Below are positions 1 to 10,242 of a stretch of DNA of 35,577 nt, piece after piece. The DNA comes from Paracoccaceae bacterium (GTDB lineage Bacteria; Pseudomonadota; Alphaproteobacteria; Rhodobacterales; Rhodobacteraceae). Location of the stretch: positions 1-35,577 of the forward strand of contig JABSSA010000322.1 of NCBI GenBank assembly GCA_013214665.1. The letters run 5' to 3'. The position numbers and the translations under genes were made by a program. The notes beneath the pieces were generated by a model, which was given only the letters and a program-made list of their open reading frames with translations, was not told the DNA's origin and searched no databases. Each line of letters starts with the position of its first letter. Position 1 is the first letter of the stretch.

Positions 1-333
1 GATTTGCAGGCCTATCGGTCGCTCTTGTTGAAATCCGACAAAGACAGCCCCAAGGCGCCTGCCCCGCCCAAACCCAAAAAGCCGTCACGCGATGAGCTGC
101 AAGCACTGCGCTCTGAGCTGCGCAAATCAGAGGCGCGGGTGGAAAAGCTGCATGATATGCACGCAAAACTCAGCGAAAAGCTGGCCGATCCCGATCTCTA
201 TGAGGCTGAACGGCTGCCGGATCTGGAAGTCTGGCAAAAGAAATTTGCAGAGGTGGAAGAGGCCATCGACCGGGCCGAAGCGCTTTGGATGCAGGCGCAG
301 GAACAGCTTGATGCCGCTGAGGCGCGACTTTGA
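1..333 (+). CDS. C-terminal fragment of an ABC-F type ATPase (Uup/EttA-like C-terminal coiled coil), truncated by window start
   Basis: Open frame from the window edge to TGA at 331-333. Charged coiled-coil protein (PKPKKPSRDELQALRSELRKSEARVEKLHDMHAKLSEKLADPDLYE) typical of the ABC-F C-terminal domain. Confidence 0.75.
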   Translation, partial: DLQAYRSLLLKSDKDSPKAPAPPKPKKPSRDELQALRSELRKSEARVEKLHDMHAKLSEKLADPDLYEAERLPDLEVWQKKFAEVEEAIDRAEALWMQAQEQLDAAEARL

Positions 334-950
334 TGGACAGCGCGATCCTCATCACCTCCTTTGTCACCATGTTCGTGGTGATCGACCCCATCGGGCTTTT
401 GCCGCTCTTTGTGGCTCTGACCCAAGGCCAGACGCAAAGCGCGCGGGTCAAAATCGCCATCCGCGCCTGTGGCATCGCCATGCTGGTGTTTTTGGCCTTC
501 GCTCTCTTTGGCGAGGCGCTTTTGAACTTTGTGGGCATCTCCATGCCAGCGTTTCGCATCGCGGGTGGTATTTTGCTGTTCATAACGGCGCTCGACATGC
601 TTTTTGAGCGTCGCACAAAACGCCGGGAAGACAAAACCGAAGAGGAAGAAGGCGATCCATCGGTCTTTCCCCTGGCCATTCCGCTGATTTCGGGGCCTGG
701 GGGCATCGCATCTATCATCCTGCTGACAGGGCAAAATCCGGGATGGGACGGCATGGCGGCGGTTTTGGGCGTCACCGCTCTGATCTTGGTGGGCACCTTT
801 GTGCTGTTTCTCGCCGCGGGCCTATTGGAACGGGCCATGGGCCGCACAGCAATTTTGGTTGTGACACGGCTTTTGGGCATGTTGCTGGCGGCTTTGTCGG
901 TGCAATTCGTACTCGACGGCATCGCGGCTTACGGCTTTTTGCCGGGGTGA
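333..950 (+). CDS. MarC family integral membrane protein
   Basis: MDSAILITSFVTMFVVIDPIGLLPLFVALTQG... matches the MarC/NAAT N-terminus. Multiple hydrophobic segments. TGATG overlap with the upstream gene. Confidence 0.88.
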   Translation: MDSAILITSFVTMFVVIDPIGLLPLFVALTQGQTQSARVKIAIRACGIAMLVFLAFALFGEALLNFVGISMPAFRIAGGILLFITALDMLFERRTKRREDKTEEEEGDPSVFPLAIPLISGPGGIASIILLTGQNPGWDGMAAVLGVTALILVGTFVLFLAAGLLERAMGRTAILVVTRLLGMLLAALSVQFVLDGIAAYGFLPG

Positions 951-981
951 ATCTGGTGATTGGGCACCTTATATAAATCTC

Positions 982-1563
982 ATGACTGGCGACGATATCG
1001 GACAACTCCTTTTCCTGTCTCTTTGGGCTGTAGCGCTCTTGGGGGCGTTTCTTGTGTCCAACCGGATGAGTTGGGGCAAAACCGCGCAATACGCGGCGAT
1101 CTGGGGTCTGATCTTTGTGGGGGCCATCGCGATTGTTGGCCTTTGGGGGGATATCCGCGGCAACCTGTCGTTAAATCAGACGCGGTTTCAGGGCGAAGAC
1201 TCTGTCGTCGTCGACCGGCAATTGGACGGTCATTATTATCTGACCCTCGAAGTGAATGATGTGCCGGTTCCATTCATGATCGATACCGGTGCGTCGGAAA
1301 TGGTGTTGACGCGCGAAGATGCGGCACGCGTTGGGCTGAGCGAGGGCGACCTGAACTTCATCGGGCGCGCCAACACAGCCAACGGGATCGTACGCACCGC
1401 CCCAGTCCGGCTAGACGAAGTGCGCTTGGGTCAGATCAGCGACCAAAACGTTTATGCCGTCGTCAATGATGGAGAGATGACTCAATCCCTTTTGGGCATG
1501 GGATATCTGCAAAACTGGGGCCGCATCGAAATTGCAGATGGGCGTTTGCGCCTGTCTCGGTGA
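982..1563 (+). CDS. TIGR02281-type clan AA (retropepsin-like) aspartic protease with N-terminal TM helices
   Basis: Motif VPFMIDTGASEMVLTREDAARVGL (DTGAS active site) after two hydrophobic helices. Confidence 0.85.
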   Translation: MTGDDIGQLLFLSLWAVALLGAFLVSNRMSWGKTAQYAAIWGLIFVGAIAIVGLWGDIRGNLSLNQTRFQGEDSVVVDRQLDGHYYLTLEVNDVPVPFMIDTGASEMVLTREDAARVGLSEGDLNFIGRANTANGIVRTAPVRLDEVRLGQISDQNVYAVVNDGEMTQSLLGMGYLQNWGRIEIADGRLRLSR

Positions 1564-1649
1564 CCTGTGGTCAGAAGGCGGACGGCGGCACGCGCATAAA
1601 TCGCAACTGCTCGGGTCTGAAAACCGACTTTATCTGTGACCAGCGGCAC

Positions 1650-2255
1650 CTACTCCGACACGGCGATCTCAGCGCGAATGTTTAGCCCCACAATCGGGTC
1701 AACCAGATCCGGATAGCCCGTTGCGCCAAAGTCATTCCGGTTGATGGCACCTTTCAAATGCACCTCAAGCTGATCCAGACTGTCCGCCGCGCTGCCCGCG
1801 GGACGATAAAGCGCTGCGTCAAAGCGCACTGTGCGTGTTACGCCGCGCAGCGTTAGTTCACCGGCCAGCGTGGCGCCTTCGGACAAGCGCCCATTCGAAC
1901 CCAGTGTCACTTTCGTCGAGCGGAAGCTTGCGGTGGGGTGGTTCGCAGTATCGAGGACTGAGGCACTTTTGAGCGCGTCAGTGGCAAAGATGAACCCGGT
2001 TTTCGCCCGGCTGATATCGGCCGTGACAGTCGCCTGCGACGCAGCAAGGTTTTTGACATCGATACGCAGATCGGCACTTTTCAAAGGCGCGGAGCCGTTT
2101 TGACGCACACCGCTGAGCGAGAAATCAAAACCGATCGTGGCATTCCGGGCGGACAGGTTATAGCGGCGGGGTGCGGACCAGGCTGGCGTGCTCAGGCTGG
2201 CAAGTGTTGCAACGCCATAGGCCAAAAACTGACGCCTGTTGTGCGGTGTGGTCAT
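1650..2255 (-). CDS. YceI family protein, exported
   Basis: N-terminal signal (RRQFLAYGVATLASLSTPAWSA) followed by a YceI-like fold pattern (ATIGFDFSLSGVRQNGSAPLKSADLRIDVKNL..., ATLAGELTLRGVTRTVRFDA). Confidence 0.85.
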   Translation of the reverse strand: MTTPHNRRQFLAYGVATLASLSTPAWSAPRRYNLSARNATIGFDFSLSGVRQNGSAPLKSADLRIDVKNLAASQATVTADISRAKTGFIFATDALKSASVLDTANHPTASFRSTKVTLGSNGRLSEGATLAGELTLRGVTRTVRFDAALYRPAGSAADSLDQLEVHLKGAINRNDFGATGYPDLVDPIVGLNIRAEIAVSE

Positions 2256-2387
2256 AAGAATGCTCCGTTATAGAATTTTCAAAAACGTACTTCTTTGACG
2301 TTTGAACACGGCAAGTTATTCAGCGTTGTCACGGGGCCTTGATCTGATGTGTCCGCGTGCGGCTCGGGAAATTACATGCGGATTTGC

Positions 2388-2438
2388 CAACGCTGGCCCA
2401 AAGGGTACGTCCTCGTGCGAGGGACAGGGCCAGCGTTG
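2388..2438. repeat. Perfect 12-bp inverted repeat with a nested inner hairpin
   Basis: CAACGCTGGCCC (2388-2399) and GGGCCAGCGTTG (2427-2438); the inner CCTCG-TG-CGAGG also folds. Confidence 0.8.
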
Positions 2439-2669
2439 CAGGACAATTCCGGTACCGAAACTCCCCGGGTTCAAGTATGGCCGCATAGAATTCTCACTGC
2501 GCCTATACGAAAGGATATATAGCCGCGCAAAAGTATCGCAGGCACTCGGATTACGTGAACATTGCCTGGTAATTCTCTGAACTCAGGAGATTTTCTAGGT
2601 TACCGAGAACACGCAGTTCTTCGCAATGCATATATTGCGAACAGCAAACCAGTATTTTTGGGGGTTAGG

Positions 2670-2745
<76 letters not shown>

Positions 2746-2790
2746 GCCGTGAGATGCGTCATACGCAAACCAAGCGGGGGCTGCAAGCCC

Positions 2791-3354
2791 TCACTTTAAC
2801 ATCCTTTGCACTCCGTTTTCGACCCGGTACACGACGCCCTGCCCGCCCCCGATTTGATCGAACTCTTCCCAAGGCCGCGCCGTCGCCAAGCAACGCAGCA
2901 CGCGCGAGGTAATGCCATGTGTCACCAAAACCGTCGGCGCAGTCAGGCCATCCAGCAAAGCTTGCGAGCGTGCCGCCAAAGCGCGCAGGCCTTCGCCCCC
3001 CGGCGCGTGATCGTACCAGGCCAAACCATCGGCTTCGAACAGCTCTGGATTGGCCTTTGCAATCTCGGTTCGGACCACACCCGTCCAATCGCCCATCGCG
3101 ATTTCCTTGAGGTCATCGTCAAGACACGCGTCGGGAACCGGCCCATCCAGCACAATTTCCGCAGTTCTGACAGTCCGCCCCAGCGGAGAGACACGCCAAT
3201 GCCAACCGTTCAGGTCCAGATCGCCAAGGATCGCCTTTTGTCGGATCGCTTGTTCAACGCCGCGTTCGGTCAAAGGGCTGTCCAATGCGCCTTGAAGGCG
3301 CCCGACAACATTCCATTCGGTTTCCCCGTGGCGCAGAACAAGAATTGGAAACAC
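2791..3354 (-). CDS. Histidine phosphatase family protein (phosphoglycerate mutase-like)
   Basis: MFPILVLRHGETEWNVVGRLQGALDSPLTERG: RHGE catalytic motif; later VLVTHGITSRVLRC. GTG start. Confidence 0.93.
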   Translation of the reverse strand: MFPILVLRHGETEWNVVGRLQGALDSPLTERGVEQAIRQKAILGDLDLNGWHWRVSPLGRTVRTAEIVLDGPVPDACLDDDLKEIAMGDWTGVVRTEIAKANPELFEADGLAWYDHAPGGEGLRALAARSQALLDGLTAPTVLVTHGITSRVLRCLATARPWEEFDQIGGGQGVVYRVENGVQRMLK

Positions 3355-3493
3355 GATGAAGAGATCCCTTTGCGGTGGGTTTCATTCAATCAGAACAATC
3401 ACCGTTGAAAACGGGCGCGGTGTGAAAACAGTCTTTCAACCATCGCCTTCACCGACCCCAAGTCTATCAACAGCGATGCGCGATGAACCTGCA

Positions 3494-3568
3494 TGGTGGG
3501 TGATAAGAGATTTGAACTCCTGACATCTTCGATGTGAACGAAGCGCTCTACCACTGAGCTAATCACCC
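3494..3568 (-). tRNA. tRNA-Val (CAC anticodon)
   Basis: Reverse complement GGGTGATTAGCTCAGTGGTAGAGCGCTTCGTTCACATCGAAGATGTCAGGAGTTCAAATCTCTTATCACCCACCA; complete cloverleaf, encoded CCA. Confidence 0.96.
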
Positions 3569-3624
3569 GTGCCATGCGGTTCGAGACGTTTAGCCAAAGG
3601 CCAACAGGCCCGCAAGATGCAAAC

Positions 3625-4065
3625 TTACTCAGCCGCGGTTTTTAACGGGTCCGTTGACGCGGGCGTTTCTTCGTCCTTTTGCCGAAGCTTGGCTGTCAGA
3701 ACGGTGCCATTTTGAATTTTCTTGGAGCGGCGCACCATCAGTTTGCCCAACGGCTGCAAATTCAACTCGCGGCCATCGCGCAACGCATCGCCAAGAACGG
3801 AAAGCATCGCTTCGACCACCGGCTTTGCGTCTTTTTTCTTTACACCGGATTGCGCCACAACGGCATCAATCAGCTCTTTCTTGCGCAGCATCGGGCCGGC
3901 CACCACAGGCTCTGCAGCGACGACAACCGGCTCGACCTTGGGCGCGGCCCGCTTTCTTGGGGCGGCGGTACGTGCCGTTGCCTTTGGTTTTGTTGCTTTT
4001 GTCGAGGTTGTCGTTTTCCGCGTTGTGGTTTTGCGCGGCGTTGTTTTTGTACGTGCCGTTGTCAT
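3625..4065 (-). CDS. HU family DNA-binding protein with a long basic Lys/Thr/Ala/Pro N-terminal extension
   Basis: HU core LRKKELIDAVVAQSGVKKKDAKPVVEAMLSVLGDALRDGRELNLQPLGKLMVRRSKK preceded by MTTARTKTTPRKTTTRKTTTSTKATKPKATARTAAPRKRAAPK. ATG at 4065 preferred over the upstream TTG. Confidence 0.88.
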   Translation of the reverse strand: MTTARTKTTPRKTTTRKTTTSTKATKPKATARTAAPRKRAAPKVEPVVVAAEPVVAGPMLRKKELIDAVVAQSGVKKKDAKPVVEAMLSVLGDALRDGRELNLQPLGKLMVRRSKKIQNGTVLTAKLRQKDEETPASTDPLKTAAE

Positions 4066-4161
4066 GGTTTCTACCAAATTGTTGTCTGCTCACCCACAGC
4101 CTATGGCATGGACCCTTAAATTCCCACCTAAATGTTGAGAAGCTCTTTACAAAAGGCACAA

Positions 4162-4193
4162 AAATACCCGCCATCCGGGAATGGCGGGTATTT
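4162..4193 (-). terminator. Rho-independent terminator downstream of lon
   Basis: AAATACCCGCCAT-CCGGGA-ATGGCGGGTATTT: 13-bp perfect stem. On the minus strand it is followed by a T run (TTTTTGTGCC). Confidence 0.9.
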
Positions 4194-4216
4194 CCAATTA
4201 AATGGGTCTTTGGCGC

Positions 4217-6625
4217 TTAGTGTGCCACAGCCCCGGTCGCTTCGTTTGCCGCCGCAGCAGCGGCCGCAGCAGCCGCCTCTTCTGCGGCTTCGTCCCATTC
4301 GATGGCCTCAGGCACATCGACCAGCGCGTGTTTGAGCACTTCAGAGACGTGACTGACCGGAATGATCTCCAAGCCTTCCTTCACGTTGTCCGGAATATCG
4401 GGAAGATCCTTTTCATTCTCTTCCGGGATCAGGACCGTTTTGATCCCGCCGCGCAACGCTGCAAGCAGTTTTTCCTTCAACCCACCGATCGCCAGCGCAT
4501 TGCCGCGCAATGTCACTTCGCCCGTCATCGCGATGTCTTTGCGTACGGCGATACCCGTCAGGACGGATACGATAGATGTGACCATCGCCAATCCGGCAGA
4601 CGGGCCATCTTTTGGTGTTGCCCCTTCTGGCACGTGCACGTGGATATCCCACTTTTCAAACTGAGGCGGCTTCACGCCCAGCTGTGGCGAGATAGAGCGC
4701 ACATAGCTCGACGCCGCATCGATGGATTCCTTCATCACATCGCCCAGCTTACCGGTGGTTTTCATTCGGCCCTTGCCAGGCAGGCGCAACGCTTCGATGC
4801 TCAGCAATTCGCCGCCAACCGATGTATAGGCCAAGCCGGTGACAACACCCACCTGATCCTCTTTCTCGGCAAGACCATAGCGGAACTTGGGCACGCCAAG
4901 GAAATCATCCAGATTGTCAGCGGTCACCGATACGGTTTCCACCTCTTTCTTGATGATGGACGTCACCGATTTCCGCGCGACCTTGGCGATCTCACGTTCC
5001 AAATTCCGCACACCCGCTTCGCGCGTGTAGTGGCGAATGATGGAGGTCAGCGCATCGTCCTTCAGTTCGAACTCTTTCTCGCGCAGCCCGTGGTTCTTGA
5101 CCTGCTTGCTGATCAAGTGCTGCTTTGCGATCTCGCGCTTTTCATCTTCGGTGTAGCCCGCCAGCGGAATGATCTCCATCCGGTCCAAAAGTGGGCCGGG
5201 CATGTTGTAGCTGTTGGATGTCGTCAGGAACATCACGTTCGACAGATCGTATTCCACCTCAAGGTAGTGGTCTGTGAATGTGCCGTTTTGTTCCGGATCC
5301 AAAACTTCCAACATGGCTGACGCAGGATCGCCGCGGAAATCCTGACCCATTTTGTCGATCTCATCGAGCAAGATCAGCGGATTGGTTGTCTTGGCTTTTT
5401 TCAGCGCCTGGATGATCTTGCCGGGCATCGAGCCAATGTAAGTCCGACGGTGACCGCGAATTTCACTTTCATCGCGCACCCCACCCAGCGAGATGCGAAT
5501 AAATTCGCGCCCCGTGGCTTTGGCGACCGATTTGCCCAAAGAAGTCTTACCCACGCCCGGAGGTCCGACGAGGCACATGATCGGCCCCTTCATCTTTTTA
5601 GAGCGCTGCTGCACCGCGAGGTATTCCACGATCCGTTCTTTGACCTTTTCGAGGCCATAGTGGTCGTTGTCCAAAACGTCTTGCGCGCGGTTGAGGTCTT
5701 TCTTGACCCGCGACTTCACACCCCACGGGATCGACAGGATCCAGTCGAGATAGTTGCGCACAACCGTGGCTTCCGCCGACATCGGCGACATCGACTTGAG
5801 TTTCTTGACCTCTGCGTCCGCCTTTTCTTTGGCTTCCTTCGACAGCTTGGTCCCGGCGATCTTTTCCTCAAGCTCGGCGATTTCGTTCCGGCCATCCTCG
5901 CCATCACCCAGCTCTTGCTGGATCGCCTTCATTTGCTCGTTGAGGTAATATTCCCGCTGCGTGCGCTCCATCTGGGATTTGACGCGCGTTTTGATCTTTT
6001 TCTCGACCTGCAGCACCGACATTTCGCCCTGCATCAGGCCATAGACCTTTTCCAACCGTTCAGACACGGCCAGCGTTTCCAGAATGTCTTGCTTCTGGTC
6101 CACCTCGATGCCCAGATGACCCGCCACCAGATCAACGAGCTTCGCAGGCTCGGTTGTTTCACCGACAGCTGCCAACGCTTCTTCTGGGACGTTCTTTTTC
6201 ACCTTCGCATAACGTTCAAATTCTTCGGCCACCGACCGCAGCAACGCTTCGGTCGCGTCATCGTCGCCCGGCGTTTCTTCCAGCAATTCGGCGCGCGCCT
6301 CAAAGAAATCATCGTTTTCGAGGTAATCGGTGATCGCAACGCGCGCTTGCCCTTCGACCAGCACTTTGACCGTGCCATCAGGCAGCTTGAGCAGTTGCAG
6401 CACGTTCGCAAGTACGCCCACGTTGTAGATCCCGTCAACCTGAGGATCATCGTCTGATGGGTCAATCTGGCTCGACAGCAGGATCTGCTTGTCGTTTGAC
6501 ATCACCTCTTCCAAGGCCCGGACCGATTTGTCTCGTCCGACAAACAGCGGCACAATCATGTGTGGGAAGACCACGATATCGCGCAACGGCAGGACCGGAT
6601 AGGAAGCGTTAAGAGGCTCGCTCAT
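4217..6625 (-). CDS. lon: ATP-dependent protease Lon (LonA)
   Basis: MSEPLNASYPVLPLRDIVVFPHMIVPLFVGR; Walker A GPPGVGKTSLGKSVA; catalytic PKDGPSAGLAM. ATG at 6625 chosen over the longer ORF start. Confidence 0.98.
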   Translation of the reverse strand: MSEPLNASYPVLPLRDIVVFPHMIVPLFVGRDKSVRALEEVMSNDKQILLSSQIDPSDDDPQVDGIYNVGVLANVLQLLKLPDGTVKVLVEGQARVAITDYLENDDFFEARAELLEETPGDDDATEALLRSVAEEFERYAKVKKNVPEEALAAVGETTEPAKLVDLVAGHLGIEVDQKQDILETLAVSERLEKVYGLMQGEMSVLQVEKKIKTRVKSQMERTQREYYLNEQMKAIQQELGDGEDGRNEIAELEEKIAGTKLSKEAKEKADAEVKKLKSMSPMSAEATVVRNYLDWILSIPWGVKSRVKKDLNRAQDVLDNDHYGLEKVKERIVEYLAVQQRSKKMKGPIMCLVGPPGVGKTSLGKSVAKATGREFIRISLGGVRDESEIRGHRRTYIGSMPGKIIQALKKAKTTNPLILLDEIDKMGQDFRGDPASAMLEVLDPEQNGTFTDHYLEVEYDLSNVMFLTTSNSYNMPGPLLDRMEIIPLAGYTEDEKREIAKQHLISKQVKNHGLREKEFELKDDALTSIIRHYTREAGVRNLEREIAKVARKSVTSIIKKEVETVSVTADNLDDFLGVPKFRYGLAEKEDQVGVVTGLAYTSVGGELLSIEALRLPGKGRMKTTGKLGDVMKESIDAASSYVRSISPQLGVKPPQFEKWDIHVHVPEGATPKDGPSAGLAMVTSIVSVLTGIAVRKDIAMTGEVTLRGNALAIGGLKEKLLAALRGGIKTVLIPEENEKDLPDIPDNVKEGLEIIPVSHVSEVLKHALVDVPEAIEWDEAAEEAAAAAAAAAANEATGAVAH

Positions 6626-7112
6626 GTGTTTTTCCTTTTTTAGGCAAGATGGCACGATCCCGTTGTTCGGCAACCTTTGGCCATCTCCTTGCTTCGGACA
6701 TCACTAGGTGTATCCGATTGTGCTCGGGTTCAAGGGCCACCATGCCGTTGGTTTGCCCCGGGCGCAATGGCAGCACAGAGGTCATCCACAGCTAATTTGT
6801 AAGATGTCTTAACTTTCAGGCCAAACGATGCAGTTTGGCGCGGTCTCTTCGGCGCGAGTAAGCCCGAGATGCGTTGGGTTCATCTTTAATGAACAGCGTA
6901 CAATCCGGTCGAAGATAAAGAGCACGATCAGAGCGCTTCGTTACGATCTAATTGACTTAATTTCAGGGCCTTACGCGAAACACTTTATCTTAATGTGACT
7001 TCACTACGCGCTTTCAGCTTTTCCAGTTTTCGTTGAGGCATAAGCATCACCAATGTCCCGGGAGCGCGAAGCGCGGCAGGGTATTGGCGATACAACCTAA
7101 ATTGGACGCGCG

Positions 7113-7190
7113 TTAAACAAACGCTGCAACGGCGACGACAGCGAAACCCGTCGCGATCACCCAGCCAAATGTTACCAGTCCTACTTGCAT
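7113..7190 (-). CDS. Candidate 25-aa single-TM microprotein MQVGLVTFGWVIATGFAVVAVAAFV
   Basis: ATG at 7190, TAA at 7113-7115, GGAG 8 nt upstream of ATG on the minus strand; almost entirely hydrophobic. Below the length cutoff of the supplied ORF track. Confidence 0.5.
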   Translation of the reverse strand: MQVGLVTFGWVIATGFAVVAVAAFV

Positions 7191-7316
7191 CACACTCACT
7201 CCGTGTTGGATGCATTGGATATAGGGGCTTTCCGTCAAATCGACGATGGAGGGAATCCTTACCTTTGGTAAACTCTGCAACACATGGCCGTGAAATCCGC
7301 GCCTGCCCTTGCCGAA

Positions 7317-8573
<1,257 letters not shown>

Positions 8574-8603
8574 TTAACGGATGCCATGAGCAAAGGGGGC
8601 CCG

Positions 8604-10184
8604 ATGGTTCAGGCATCAAAACTGTCCGTGACATCAACTGCCAGTGCAGAGCAGATGGCAAATACGATTTTCGGCACGGGCATTCAGGTGAATTCAGCCA
8701 CGTTCACTGGCGCGCAAAGCGCCTCCGGGATCTTCACCGGCGGTGATAGTTTTGCGCCCGGCATCACGCCAGCAGACACCGGGGTAATCCTATCGACAGG
8801 CAAGGCAACGGATGTCACCAATGCAACGGGCAACGCAAACCAGGCTTCGGGCAAGTCAACCAGCCACGGGCTTGCCGGTGATAACGCGCTGTCTGCTATT
8901 GCAGGCCAACCCACCTTTGACGCCGCCATCTTCGAAGCAACCTTTGTGCCCGAGGGGAACACACTGACCATGCAGGTGGTTTTTTCCTCAGAGGAATATC
9001 TCGAATACGTCAACAGCGGCTTTAACGACAGCGTCGGTATTTGGGTTAACGGTGTTCAGGCCGAGCTGACTGTGGGCGATGGCGATATCAGCATCAACAA
9101 CATAAACACCACCAGCAACGAAAACCTCTATGTCGACAACCCCGCCAGCAGCGACCCGTTCAATACGGAAATGGATGGGTTCACCGTCACCATGACGCTC
9201 AAGGCACCGGTCACACCTGACCAAGAAAACACCCTGCGGATCGGGATCGCAGATGGTGGTGATCGCGTCTATGACAGCAACTTGTTGATCGCGGGCGGAT
9301 CGGTGCAAACGGCGCTGATTGCCGAAGGCGACGACGTGGCCGTCACCGGCACCAACCCGTCGGATTTCGATATTCTGGCAAACGATCTGTCATCGCAATC
9401 TGCGACACTCACGATCACTATGATCAATGGCAATCCTGTCGTGTCCGGGCAAACCATCACGCTGCCCAGCGGCGAAATGATCACGTTGAACAGCGATGGC
9501 ACCATCACGGTCGTTTCTGATGGCGAAGCAGGGTCCAACACCTTTTCCTATGAGGTGACGGACGGCGCCGGCAACACGGACACCGGCTTTGTCACCATTT
9601 CCACCACGCCCTGTTTCGCCGCGGGAACCTTGATCACAACACCGATGGGGCAGCGCCCCGTTGAAACATTGCGCCCCGGTGATTTGGTGTTGACCCGAGA
9701 TAATGGCGCGCAAGCCGTCAGATGGGTCGGCACAACCTTGCGCAAAGTTACGGCCAAAGATGCCCCCATCACACTGCACGCCGGGGCCATTGGCCCGCAT
9801 GAGACACTCACTGTGTCTCCCAATCACCGGATTTTGCTAAGGGACACGCGCCTGGAGCTTTTGTTTGAAACGCCGGAGATTTTTGTCGCCGCCAAGCATC
9901 TGACGCAGCTGCCAAATGTTGGCGTCCGCTTTGATCTGACCGAAATTTGCTATGTCCACGTGTTGCTGGACCGGCATGAGATCGTGCTGAGCGCTGGCGT
10001 CTCAACTGAGAGTTTTTGGCCCTCCCTCGATGTCACACGTGGTTTTTCAGACAGTGACCAACTGGCATTGCAAAACGCCCTGCGGGCCGCTGGTCTAAGC
10101 TCAGGCCGGGGGTATGGTCCGCTGGCGCGCCGCGAATTGCGGGCCTTCGAAGCAATGGCCTTTCTGACCCGGTTTGCGGCCTGA
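8604..10184 (+). CDS. Secreted-type protein: choice-of-anchor L domain, cadherin/Ig-like segment, C-terminal Hint domain
   Basis: TIFGTGIQVNSATFTGAQSASGIFTGG...GVILSTGKATD...VFSSEEYLEYVNSGFNDSVGIWVNG (choice-of-anchor L); SDFDILANDLS...NTFSYEVTDGAGNTDTGFVTI; CFAAGTLITTPMGQRPVETLRPGDLVLTRDNG...VSPNHRILL (Hint). ATG at 8604 has AAAGGGGG upstream; ATG at 8586 is an alternative. Confidence 0.82.
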   Translation: MVQASKLSVTSTASAEQMANTIFGTGIQVNSATFTGAQSASGIFTGGDSFAPGITPADTGVILSTGKATDVTNATGNANQASGKSTSHGLAGDNALSAIAGQPTFDAAIFEATFVPEGNTLTMQVVFSSEEYLEYVNSGFNDSVGIWVNGVQAELTVGDGDISINNINTTSNENLYVDNPASSDPFNTEMDGFTVTMTLKAPVTPDQENTLRIGIADGGDRVYDSNLLIAGGSVQTALIAEGDDVAVTGTNPSDFDILANDLSSQSATLTITMINGNPVVSGQTITLPSGEMITLNSDGTITVVSDGEAGSNTFSYEVTDGAGNTDTGFVTISTTPCFAAGTLITTPMGQRPVETLRPGDLVLTRDNGAQAVRWVGTTLRKVTAKDAPITLHAGAIGPHETLTVSPNHRILLRDTRLELLFETPEIFVAAKHLTQLPNVGVRFDLTEICYVHVLLDRHEIVLSAGVSTESFWPSLDVTRGFSDSDQLALQNALRAAGLSSGRGYGPLARRELRAFEAMAFLTRFAA

Positions 10185-10242
10185 CCCACCCTACCTTGCA
10201 TTGCCGCCGCGCATTGCGCATTTTGTGTCGGAGGAGAACGCA

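Noticed and set aside
3654-4220. Several + strand ORFs opposite HU
   Set aside because: Shadow ORFs from the low-complexity K/T/A codons of the HU tail.
4202-5320. 372-aa + strand ORF antisense to lon
   Set aside because: Mirror of the lon coding frame in GC-rich DNA; His/Arg/Gln-rich translation without family signatures.
6782-6792. DnaA box near the lon upstream region (TCATCCACA)
   Set aside because: One mismatch at a conserved position; not counted with the perfect boxes.
6985-7215. 76-aa minus-strand ORF in the tgt-lon gap
   Set aside because: No recognizable family and basic, Cys/Arg-rich translation; the overlapping 25-aa frame has a better RBS and composition.
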